DNA from: Ectocarpus siliculosus
Lineage: Eukaryota > Sar > Phaeophyceae > Ectocarpales > Ectocarpaceae
Reading direction: 5' to 3'
Assembly (NCBI GenBank): GCA_000310025.1
Contig: FN649750.1
Location: 3,076,976 to 3,110,475, forward strand
Length of the DNA: 33,500 nucleotides
The notes below the pieces were generated by a model. The model did not search any database, was not told where the DNA came from, and saw nothing but the letters and a program-made list of their open reading frames with translations. The translations under genes were made by a program, and so were the position numbers. This document shows positions 1 to 10,464 of the stretch, piece after piece. The stretch's first letter is position 1. Each line of letters starts with the position of its first letter.

Positions 1-127
1 AACGGCGGCGTTGGAACCGTCTCGTTGAGATCTTTTCGAAAATGTATCATTTCGTTTATGTATCCTCTTCGTCATCGAGTAATCAAGCTTTGAAAATCGG
101 GCCAGGGGGTGTGTTATCTTGTGTCAT
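1..127 (-). mobile_element. MITE-like element, truncated copy 1
   Basis: This is the end of a short terminal-inverted-repeat element cut by the window edge. Its right end (about 95-127) contains CCAGGGGGTGTG followed by TATCTTGTGTCAT. The same terminus ends the copies at 20042-20254 and 28638-28832. The interior GAGATCTTTTCGAAAATGTAT (24-48) and ATCCTCTTCGTC (62-73) match the reverse complement of the interiors of the other copies, so this copy is in the opposite orientation. No transposase is encoded, and the superfamily is not identifiable by eye. Confidence 0.6.
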
Positions 128-3100
128 ATACGGTACGCGTGCTTGAAGGTCGCCCCAATCTATCTGGGCGCAGTCGACACCGTTCGGCATAGTGTTACTC
201 GTAGCGACCGACCGCGATCAAGAAACCTTTATGAAGCAAGGCTCAGATTTTGGCGACAAGCAAGAAGAAATCGACTATTGTACATAAATCAAACACACCT
301 CAGCCGTGGATCCTACACTAAACTCTACATAATGACCTATTTTATGTATGCTCGACGGTGCCGACGAAGCAAGAAAATTTTGCCTCGACTTCAAGTTGAA
401 GCTTTTTTAAACTCGGGCGCTAGCTACTGTAAGCTTGATGGTGCTTCAGCCGAGAGGTCGCACACGAGGAAGGGAGACACAGGAGGAGTCCATGTGTTTT
501 GCTCGCCAGCAGAGTTGACTTGACGATGAAGGCATGAAATAACTGACGAAATTGTCCATGTACGAGAGAGACTGGATAGGTAACGGCCACTTACGCACAA
601 CACCACTACCCCGTCTTCGGATGATCCAGACAACAGCTGGGAACAAATTGCCATAGTCTAATAATGCCAGCCCCGGTGATTGAATCTACGACGGCGTTGT
701 TGTCATGGATCCAGCCAGGAAAATTAATGGCGCTGTCGGACTACCGCATGGAGAAGGTTCTCCCCTTTAGTTGCCGTCTCGGGGCAGCACCTAGGTGTAC
801 AGTAGTTTAGCAAGCCTCTCGACATTATTATTGACCTGTCAACGCGTTGTGCGTATTCTGTCGCAAGGTATCTCCGAATTCCAACGTCTGCCACGCTGGA
901 TCGAAAATAGAAGGGTTGCTTACGTGTGTTTTTGTATTGTGTATGGTGGCATGCGGTCGGTGGTTTGTTGTGGTGCAGTACAGTATGTATGTTCCGGAGA
1001 AACCACCGCCAACCATCGTCCAACCGCTGTTGGCGCGCTGCTAGCGGTAGAAGCGTGATCTGATGTGCAGGTCGCGAAGTACAAATAATTTTCTGCGACG
1101 ACTGGCGGAGTGTGCTATATTATTACACCCCCATCAGTTCGACAGGTGCATGAGTTCAACAGGAGGAAAGTGTGTACTTGAAGAGCATGCATTAGTAAGA
1201 TAAAGGACCGACTACTGTATATCACCATCATCATCATCGCGGTCCTGGTACAACGACGTACCGCGAGAGATCCGAGTTGTTACCTCATCTTTTTCGCAGA
1301 CACCATAGTTGCGAGGACCCAGTGTGATTTTACGAGGACTGCTGTCTGGGCTGTCATCCGAGCGAAATAGACGTTGTTCACAGCGACACGGCTTGATTGA
1401 AGAAGTAGGAGACAACATGGGAGGCGGGATAAGCACATTATTCTTGAAGCGGTACGTTTTGGCCCGCGACAACGAAATGGATTTTTGCGAACACTTTTCG
1501 CGACCACAAAATAGATCTGCTGTGTGTGGCAGAAGTCTCTCTCTTTGTGCTCGTAGTGCAATCATCCTTGCTGATACGGCCCAACATATGACGACGATGT
1601 AAGCCCTGAGGGCATCCACAGAACAGATGCGATAAACTTGGGAAATCAGCGAAAAAGCCCCGTTGTCCCCCCCCCCCCCTTTTTTTCCGTACTGCCTCAT
1701 CCCCCCGCATCAACATTACTCCAAGACAAACACGGCACACAGCGCGCCACGCCTCCCTCTGGACACACTCCCGCCGAAGACAGGACATCGAACACAAGAC
1801 GCGCAGCACCACCCCCACTTAACTGCGCCTCGCCCTCTCGCCCCCACCGCGCGGGGGAAGCACGTCTTCTTCTCTCCATCGACAAATATTTGTGCAGGTC
1901 GAAAAACTTTTAGGCAGCGAGCAGGGATACATTTTTACCCTCATGTGTGTGTACCAATGGGGCCCCGGTGTGTTTTCTCGTCATAATCGTTGGAGAGATC
2001 ACGCCCATGAAACGTCAGTCGAGCTGAGTGTTTCGGGATAGTCTGGTCGATGGCCAACGAACCTCCCCCCCCCCCCAACAACAACAATTTTTTTTCACAA
2101 GGTGAGCGGCCTTGAACTACGTACAAGTATGTAGTGTTGGATGGGTGTGTGTGTTGCTAATCTACGTAGATACCGTCCTGCGTTTCCCACACATCACCCA
2201 TTGATCTGGCGGCAGCAGGTGAGTGGGAAAAGTAGCAGGATGCGCTGTATGCACACGCGTCGCTGTTCTTTGCGAACCAACGCGACCTAGGGGGGTGCTT
2301 GATCCCTCAAGTTGGATCGGCTTGCTGCCATCAGCGTGCAGTGTGAACAAAGATATCATGCCCGTCTGTCTGTGGGGGCGCGACAACTACCCGCGGCTTG
2401 TCTACTGGAGAGTAGTGGAACAGACCATCGCCCCCACTGAGTACTGCTGTTGTAGTGAAGCACTAGCCACGAAGAGCTTCGTCCTGCAGATGTCACGGCC
2501 TCGGGACCTTCTTCTCTAACGCGCAGAGGGCGTGGCTGCCAGACGTCGTTCACAATATTTGCCCCAGCAAGCCTGCTGTCAACGAAGCGCTGCCGTGTTG
2601 CGACCATCCGCAGCAGAGTCCCAAGCGTCATGGGTGCAGCAGCAGCAAAATCGGTATGGTATATTGCGCCATGACTTTCCCGCTGTTGTGTCTCGCAAAC
2701 CCAGATGGTGCCGGGACAGTAGATAATTACTTTTCTTTCCCCCTTCGGGCTCTGTCTCTGTGATGACCTACAGTACCTCCCTTCAGCAGTACAGTACAGT
2801 AGCAACAATATACTCCAATGTGTAGCATTAGTCAGACACAGCAGTAGACTCCACGCCGCGAGGGTTTAGTTGTTGCCGGCGGCGCGGCGTTTACAAACAC
2901 GCAAGGTGCATGAGAAGGACGACCCTATAACTCGCTAGTTGAATACTGCGCAGCTCGTCTGAGATACGATTGAAGTCGATTTGTAGTATATGCACCCTGC
3001 TGTGTGGCGCTGGCACACTACACGTTTGTACATGGTAGGCTACTGTAGACTATGGCACTGCTGCTGTTGTAAGCCAGAGTCTATAGCCAGAGTCTATAAC

Positions 3101-3931
3101 GTGTGTCAACTGAGATGAGACAGTGCTAGATAGGAAGCTGCTGCCCGTGAATGGGGCGGCTCGCTCTTCAGATGGAACCGTGCCCGTAGATACAGTAGTA
3201 TTTTTTGTTGTGCTGGGGAGTGCTATTCAACACTATGTAAGGTTGCGGCAGTACATACTGTTGTAGAACATAGTGTAACAGCTCGGCCCTCGGTTGTGAC
3301 GACAACCTTGCTTCACCCTGTAGCAGACCACAAGGTGTGTGCGTGCCTTGCCCCTACACAATTCTATCCTGCTTATTTTCGTTGTTTCTGTTGCTGTGCG
3401 CTATGCTGCTCACACGCACCCATCACTCGGCATTCTGTGCTGAGGTTTCCAACCAAGGACCCACTTACGTACGTACGTAAATCTCACTTTCGCCGAAGCT
3501 GGTATCTCACGAGTATTTAATTCATCATCTGGTAGTATTTCTGAGTTTGCACTACGTAATTTATATTAATAAATCTGTGGGGTACCCAACGTAGACTTTA
3601 CAACAGTTTGTGTAGGGTTCTTATCGGCGCACTTCTTCATGTTGGCGGTTTAATTTTATTGAGACACACAGCTGCCAATTTCTGAAGTGCCGTGTTCTGT
3701 TCCCCGCCAAGCAGGAGCCCATATCATTATTGCCTGCTCCGCTGTATTCCCGCCGCCCCCCTCCCCATTTCACGTTTTGGGCATGCAGACGCACTTGACC
3801 CCCCCCCCCCCCCCAGCGCTCCGCCCGCCACATACGGGAAGGGATTCCCTCGGCATTGCGTCCCCTTTGTCGCCAATGACCCACTGGAACCGCTTGTCGA
3901 CACCCATATACCGACGTGCTAGCCTTCGTAG
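128..3931. other. Region with no supportable gene
   Basis: Only short open frames occur on either strand, and none has recognisable domains. Several poly-C/poly-T runs (1668-1688, 2067-2077, 3799-3815) and a small direct duplication of GCCAGAGTCTATA (about 3073-3098) are present. An inverted repeat ACGCCGCG...CGCGGCGT lies at about 2851-2891. The region may contain the promoter and first exon(s) of the EsV-1-7 repeat gene downstream, but I could not place them. Confidence 0.5.
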
Positions 3932-4280
3932 CACACTGACTCGTCGACGCGCCAAACATCCCCACGCTCAACCATTGATTCCCTTGAGATCGACTGCCTC
4001 ACCCTGCTCGACTTGAACCACTCGTTCTTCTCTAACCGCAAGAACACGCACGACGTTGCCTGCACGTACGGCCGGCGACCAGGAAGAATGTATTCGTACG
4101 GCTTCGGTCCCGACTACGCTATCCCCAAGGACGAGAAAGCCACTGAGTCAAGCCGCCCCTTCGGACAAGACGTGCACCTTCCCGAGTCACCGTTTTCGGC
4201 CAACGACAAGGACGACACCGGGCATCCTTCTCCTCGAGTTGGCCGCTCAAGCTCATCGTCGTTCGCATCGGGCGCACAAG
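3932..4280 (+). CDS. Possible upstream exon of the EsV-1-7 repeat gene (tentative)
   Basis: This frame is open from about 3932, after an in-frame stop, to 4280. It encodes a hydrophilic Ser/Asp/Pro-rich stretch with a short motif ACTYGRRPG followed by YSYGFGPDYA, which faintly resembles a degenerate EsV-1-7 repeat that has lost its cysteines. A possible donor after 4280 (GTTCGT, weak) would leave phase 1, which fits the acceptor at 5158. There is no start codon and no clear acceptor, so this could equally be non-coding. A GTT-rich simple repeat follows immediately (about 4281-4340). Confidence 0.22.
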
Positions 4281-5158
4281 GTTCGTCGTTGTTAGTGTTG
4301 TTGTCGTTATTGTTGTTGACGCTGTTGTTATTGTTGTCGTAGTCTTTTTGTTGTTCTTGTTGCTTTCTCTCACGTAATACTCATGGTCGAAGCCAGGGGG
4401 TCTGTACCAGTTTCCCTGTGGCGTCGACGTAGATCTCGTAGATTGTTCGACCTCTTCCCCGGAGTCGTAAATAGTTTTGTAGCATTGCTTTGCCGAGGGA
4501 CGTTAGAAGGCACTTCTAGTGCCGAGTACAAGTAGGTCATTGCGACACTACTCACTTTTCGCGTGGCACTTTAAGGCCCTGGCTTTACAGCTGGGTGCCC
4601 CACTAACAAACCATGGCCACTCTGCCGTATCTTCGTTGGACGAATTGCCAGCTCTGACCCTCAGCAGATTGAAGGTTGCAGTTTGGCGTGACACGCTTTG
4701 AGACCATGGGTCTAATGTCCTATCGTCTCGGCTGGACGCGGTAGCATTCTTATGTACAGTAGCACCTCCACAACGTTGCTGTCACACAACGCCGCCTTAC
4801 GCCTAACCACCTCTTGACTCCAGCCAACCAAGTGGCTACCGGCAAGCGTTCCAGGTAAGCGAGGCATCCGTACCTCACTATCCTGTACCCTCGTAGTACT
4901 TACATTGGCAAACACGGGGCCTGATCACCGAAATAGGCCTCACTGCCCTCCTTCCTTACGTTGACATGCTGGTGTATTGTTTACAAACTGCTGTTAACTC
5001 ACCACCGCAACCTAACCCCGCAGGCCCAGAGCCTGCCAACACAAGCCCTTTGCATACCCCGCGCCCTCAACCCGCTCTCACCCCTCGGCACGCCTCGGCA
5101 ACCGCGTGAAGGGTACGCACTAACCCTGACTACGTGCGATGGGCTCAGAACCCGACAG

Positions 5159-5853
5159 GTGCTAGGGACGACTGTCTTTATCTCAATTGTGATGCGTGGT
5201 CAATGGTGTGGACGAAAAAAGACGGCGCGAGTACAGAGTATTGTGCCCTTGCCCCCCCCTCCCTCGTGCTGGCACACCAGCGGAAGCCTCTTCTGAGTGA
5301 TCCATGGCTGCAACATGTGCATTCGTGCTTGACGAGTGATCCCCCCCTTCCGTTCTTGACGTGCGCCCCGTTCCGTTCAGGTGGCTTAAGGTACACTGCT
5401 TGGCCAACGGCCGCCTGCAGCAGCACCGAGGATCGCTACGATTCTTCCGACCCTCTCGACTTTTCCCGCTCCTCTCTCTCTCAAGGAACGTTCCCTAGCA
5501 GATTTACCGACCAAAATCCCGACCGCGCCCCTGTTGCGGCGGTGGAGACCTTGGAAGATGCAATTCCCTTGTTTCAGCCAGGGCGGCAAGAACCACAGCA
5601 GCAACGACAACCAACGCCAACGCAGCAGCGACAACAGCTAACACAGCAACCGCAGAAGCAACAGTCACAACATCAGCGACAACAGCTACCACAACGTCAG
5701 CAGCAGCAGCAGCAACAGCAACAGCCGCAGGGAGAGGATCATCATCAGCAGCAGCAGCAGCAGGAGCAAACACCGCAGCCACGGCCACAGCCGCAGCGAC
5801 AACAGCTACCACAACGTCAGCAGCCGCAGCAGCAACAGCAGCAGGGGAAGGAT

Positions 5854-5885
<32 letters not shown>

Positions 5886-6121
5886 ACCACCGCAGCCACG
5901 GCCACAGCCGCAGCGACAACAGCTACCACAATGTCAGCAGCAACCGCAGCAGCAACAGCAGCAGGCGAAGGATCACCAGCAGCAGGCGAAGGATCACCAG
6001 CAGCAGCAGCAGCAGCAGCAGCAGGAGGAGGAGCAACCACCGCAGTCACGGCCAAAACACCAGCAACAACAGCTACCACAAAGTCAGCAGCAGCGGCAGC
6101 AGCAACAGCATCAGGAGGAGG

Positions 6122-6162
<41 letters not shown>

Positions 6163-6682
6163 GAGGAGCTACCACCGCAGTCACGGCCAAAACACCCGCG
6201 AAAACAGCTACCACAAAGTCAGCAGCAGCGGCAGCTGCAACAGCAGCAGCAGGAGGAGGAGGAGGAAGAGGAGGAGGAGGAGGAAGAGGAGGAGGAAGAG
6301 GAAGAAGAGGAAGAGGAGGCGGAGGAGGCGGAGGGGGAGGACGAGGAGGAGGGGGGGGAGCAGGAAGAGGTGGAGGAGGAAGAGGTGGTGGTGGAGGTGG
6401 AGGAGGAGGAGGTGGAGGAGGAGGAGGAGGACCAGCACCAGCAACAGAAGCAGCGGAAGCAACCACCGCCGCCACGACCAAAGTCGCAGCGACAACAGCT
6501 ACGACTACAGCAGCAGCAGCAGCAGCAGAAGCAGCAGCGACCACAGTCACAGAAGCAAGACCAAGGATCACACCCCCAGCGGCAGCAGCAACCACAACAA
6601 CAGCAGCAACCACCGCAACGCAAGTCGAAGAAATGTGAGCAGGAGATTTGTCCGCGACGATTGTTTGCTGGATTGTTTTATG
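5159..6682 (+). CDS. Gln/Glu-rich exon ending in the first half of an EsV-1-7 repeat (tentative)
   Basis: A frame open from 5134 to 6738 contains, in order: a Cys pair DDCLYLNCDAW (about 5167-5199) followed by EYCALA, which looks like a degenerate repeat lacking His; a non-repetitive hydrophilic stretch to 5580; Gln-rich repeats (5580-6250); a Glu-rich block (about 6250-6430); Gln/Pro-rich sequence; and finally KKCEQEICPRRLFAG. The last piece fits C-x4-C-x-x-R of an EsV-1-7 repeat. The acceptor would be ACAG|GTGCTAG at 5158, and the donor G|GTGTTG after 6682 leaves phase 1. That phase fits the next exon at 7453 and matches the intron phase and near position seen in the repeat at 12121. About 140 non-repetitive codons stay open, which favours coding, but simple repeats keep several frames open, so the limits are uncertain. 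Confidence 0.5.
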
Positions 6683-8376
6683 GTGTTGCTCTTGTTGTGG
6701 TTGTTGTTCTTGTTGTTGAAATAATTGTTAGCATCTAGCGATAGGCGACTGGGGGACGGGGGCGGCACCGCCGCCCATGCTGCCGCCTTTGTCGCCTGCC
6801 GTGAACCAGCGTTATGGTTTTTCTGTTCTGAGCTATGCCATTTCTGCTTGCTACGAGGGGTGTGGTGAAGCCATGCAGCCGTGTACAGTTCAGGATATCG
6901 GAGGAGGGGAAGGGGCTGCCATATTCTTCGTGAGCCCGAGTTGGGTGGCACCGCCATGGTGGCACTGCCTGCCGGCTCTGTGTTGCTGCCCTTTTTATGT
7001 CCCCGACGTCGCTTGTATCATACCTACCCATCGCCATCTATCGTACGAGGGTTTCGCATGCTTCGATTATCACGTGGACGTCTGTCTATCGATAGACCCT
7101 TCATCGCCTGATGGTGGCCACTTGAAGTCCCGGGCGTTTCGCGCTCGCGTGTCCCGCTTGAGTACCGATCGATAGTTGACTAAGAATCTCGAGCAATGCT
7201 CCTCCTTCGCCCGATGAGTCGCCATCGATGTCTGACTGTCTGGGGCTTCCCATGCCTTGTTTTGGCTGTATCCTTGAGGGATGGTACGAATTCCGTGCGT
7301 CGACCGCCGCTGTTAGCACGGTAGGTGCCGGTCTTGTCGAAGCACGGTACGGGGGGGGTTGAGATAATGTCACTCACGATACGACACTTTTTACCGCAAT
7401 CTCCCTCCCTCGATCGACAATTTCCTTGGCTGGCTGTTGGTTGCCTGGTCAGGTGCTAGCCCTGGAGAGTACTGCCAAGTCAAGCACTGCGGCGAACGCC
7501 CTTCGTACAGCGATGACGGCTACGAGCCAGCAGTGCGTTGCCGGGATCACAGGACAGACGGAATGCTGCGGGTTCAGCACGACCACAAGACTTGCGGAGC
7601 GGAAGGGTGGGCTTCGGTTGTTGCTGCTGCTGTTGTTGTTGTTGGTGGTGGTGGTGGTATTGGCATTGGTATTGGTATTGGTATTGTTGTTGTTGTTGTT
7701 GTTGTTGTTGTCGTCGTCGTCGTCAGTATTGTCTTATGGCCGTCGGTATTGTTCGTTTTTCCGCTCCCCCCGCCACTGGTGCTGTTGCTATTGCGGTTGC
7801 TGTTGCTATCTGGGCCATGCTTTTTGACTTTGGCAATCACTATCACCGTCGGCCGTCCCGGTCGTAGTTGCAAACGTTAACCTTTCACAAGAAACCCGTA
7901 CAATCCAGTGTTCGATCTCTGCCTTCCCTACTTGCAAAGGTCGTGCACTTGATACCTCGTTCGCAGGACCAAGTTTATTCCCCGCGTGCACAACACCATA
8001 ACGAACTTTCCGCCACGTATCCTTTTCCATCCCAGTCGAACACTGGACACGCTCTCTTCCCCCCCCTCTCCCGATATTCTAAGATCGTATCTTTGGTGGT
8101 GCTAAATCGGAATCCACTTCCCGATCATCCCCGCCGCCCTATTTTGGGGTACCCTCAACGCCGACTATTCGTGCCCCCGTACCATTCGTTGGCCCCTGGG
8201 TGGGACCCCATTCTACAGGTGCACCGAGGAGGCCGACGTGCACTACATGGGCCGGGACGGTCGGATCCACCGGTTCTGCACTCGGCACAAGGAGCCGGTA
8301 GTCGTCTTGGAGCAGGCCGTGCAATGCCAGGTACTCCACTGCTGTGGGTTTGGTCGTATCGTAAAGACATGCTACA

Positions 8377-8411
<35 letters not shown>

Positions 8412-10431
8412 TTTCCGGCCAGTTTCCGGTTGCTGTTATGCAGGAGATAAGCGTTCACGAACTGAGCTGCCCTTTGTTTTTTTACCGTGGAAGCCTGGAT
8501 GGGTATGTTGTAGATGGAGATCAAAGCGGTGCGTCATCACACCTCTTGTGTGTCGTGTTTCTTTCCCACCTCCCTCACCTCCGTGACCAGCAGCAGCACC
8601 GATCAGGCTCAAACATGTTTCGACGTTGGTGTTTGTACCATATTATTCACGTTGGGCTACCCGTGTTGTTCGTTCCTGTTGATTTTCTGCCTTATCTCTG
8701 TAAGCGGCACTGTGACCCCCTCCCACTGGAGAGCCTCGTTTGTGTTGTCGATGTTGAACAGTATGTGGTTGAGGTTCAATCTTTTGAGTTGGTTTTGCCC
8801 AACGAGTTGAAAGGTTTTTGGGCGATATAGGGCATGAAAGTTAGGCGTACGTAGTGGGAATACAGAGATGGCTGTCAATTGAAATGATGGAGTGTTCCGG
8901 TTGACGCCATGCCGATGATGTTGCGATACCCGACCATCCCTCATACGCCACGCGTCTGCTCCTACTACCACTCCGTTGCCGTGACCCCGGGGGTTTGTCT
9001 TAACCACCCGTATCGTGGTCGATCTACGGTTTAACGACTCGCGCCATGGGGTCCGCTACCTACCTGGTCGATCTGCGCTCGTTGATCTGGTTGGTTTATT
9101 TTCAACAGCACGGCGAATGCGACGGGACTCCGCGGTACGGGGGACACGACGGGCCTCTCACCTTTTGCCGCGCGCACAAGCGAGCGGGCATGTACACCAC
9201 TCGCGACGGCGTGCTCTACGTGGCGACTCGGGATGGCAGCGGTAAGGGGGAGGGTTCTCGAAAATTTTGACGTTGGCGTCTTCAGATCAACGAATTCTCG
9301 TGCGGCTTGTCCCGCTTTTCGTAGCATCAGGCGTGCTTGGCTTGCTCGCTCGTCGCGTCGTTGTTGAGCCCTCGTCGCGTTGCGCACGTGCTTCGGGAGC
9401 TCTTCCAACACTCCTGTATCGTTCCTTTTGCGCCTGTCACAACCCGCCCATGGTTCTATTTGAGGTCAGAGGGAGGTGCTTGAGGCAATTCAAGCACCCG
9501 TCTCCTTCCTTGCCCCCCCTGCCATGAGTATGTTCGCGGAACACTTGAAAAATTAAACACGCCCTACCTGCGAAGGAATTGACAGCTGCGCGCAAGAGCC
9601 CTTTGCGGGAACGCGGTTGTGGCTGATGTCCTTCCAAGGACTCCCGTTATGTGGCTGGCTCTCCACTGCAAAAAAAAAAGCTAAGCGCTTGCAATGAGCT
9701 GTGTTTCTCTTTTTTGGTGCCGATGTACCTGGGGACCGAACCCCGCTGTGCTTATGCCGGTGCCCATCATCGCACAGCCTTCAGGAAAGATCCTGGGCCT
9801 CCACGTGCTACCGTTAACGGCGACAGGGAGGGGGCGACCGCTGCTGCAGACGCAGCAGCGATCACCACAGGCGGTGAGCCAGAGCCACATGGGGGTCTTG
9901 CGAAGTACGGTGCTGCGTCCCAATGTTTCGTACGGACGTCGTGCACGGTTAGCGTGACTCGATTGGCAGCATCGAGGGGCCGTGTTGGTGTTTCGGGAGG
10001 AACGCGTACTTCATCCAGACTTTGATTGTGGGTTTTGAAGCACAGCGACGTACGTCCGTGTTTTCTTACAGTTTTGAACTACGCGCTTGAAGCGTAGCGG
10101 CGTCAACTATGACTCTTGAAGTATGAGCGGCGTAAGTTCGACACGCACGTCTCGGTATGTCCTTGTCCAACCTCCACCTCCACCGCCCCTTCCTCTGCAG
10201 CACAGTACGCGTCACCCCTTTAAGGATCTCTTAATTTGCGAGGCTGTTTTCTCGAGGGGAAACCCAAAAGGGAGCGATTACACGTGATGTAAAGCATGAG
10301 GTAAAGTGTACCGGTAGGCTTCTTGACTCTTAGCAGTTGTTCTGACGGTTGCGTTCTTGCTCATCAATTTGTTTGAGCCTGGATTTCTGGACTCCCAACT
10401 TCTTAAGCGGGGGGGCGCACTGTACCCTTCG

Positions 10432-10464
<33 letters not shown>

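Noticed and set aside
119-523. Open frame of 134 codons on + near the left edge
   Set aside because: It overlaps the end of a MITE-like copy, has no recognisable domain and no exon-like boundaries.
1212-1700. Minus-strand frame of 162 codons
   Set aside because: Composition is mixed and low in structure, there is no known motif, and it overlaps other open frames equally well.
5504-6613. Poly-Ala/Val/Pro minus-strand frame and poly-Ala/Gly/Thr + frame
   Set aside because: These are shadows of the CAG/GAG repeats, which remain open in most frames.
6777-7175. Cys-containing + frame as another EsV-1-7 exon
   Set aside because: The Cys spacing (C-x2-C, C-x3-H) does not fit the family, and no phase-compatible boundaries were found.
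9690-9790. Cys-rich WCRCTWGPNP stretch as an EsV-1-7 exon
   Set aside because: It has no C-x2-H partner, and the flanking exons already join in phase without it.
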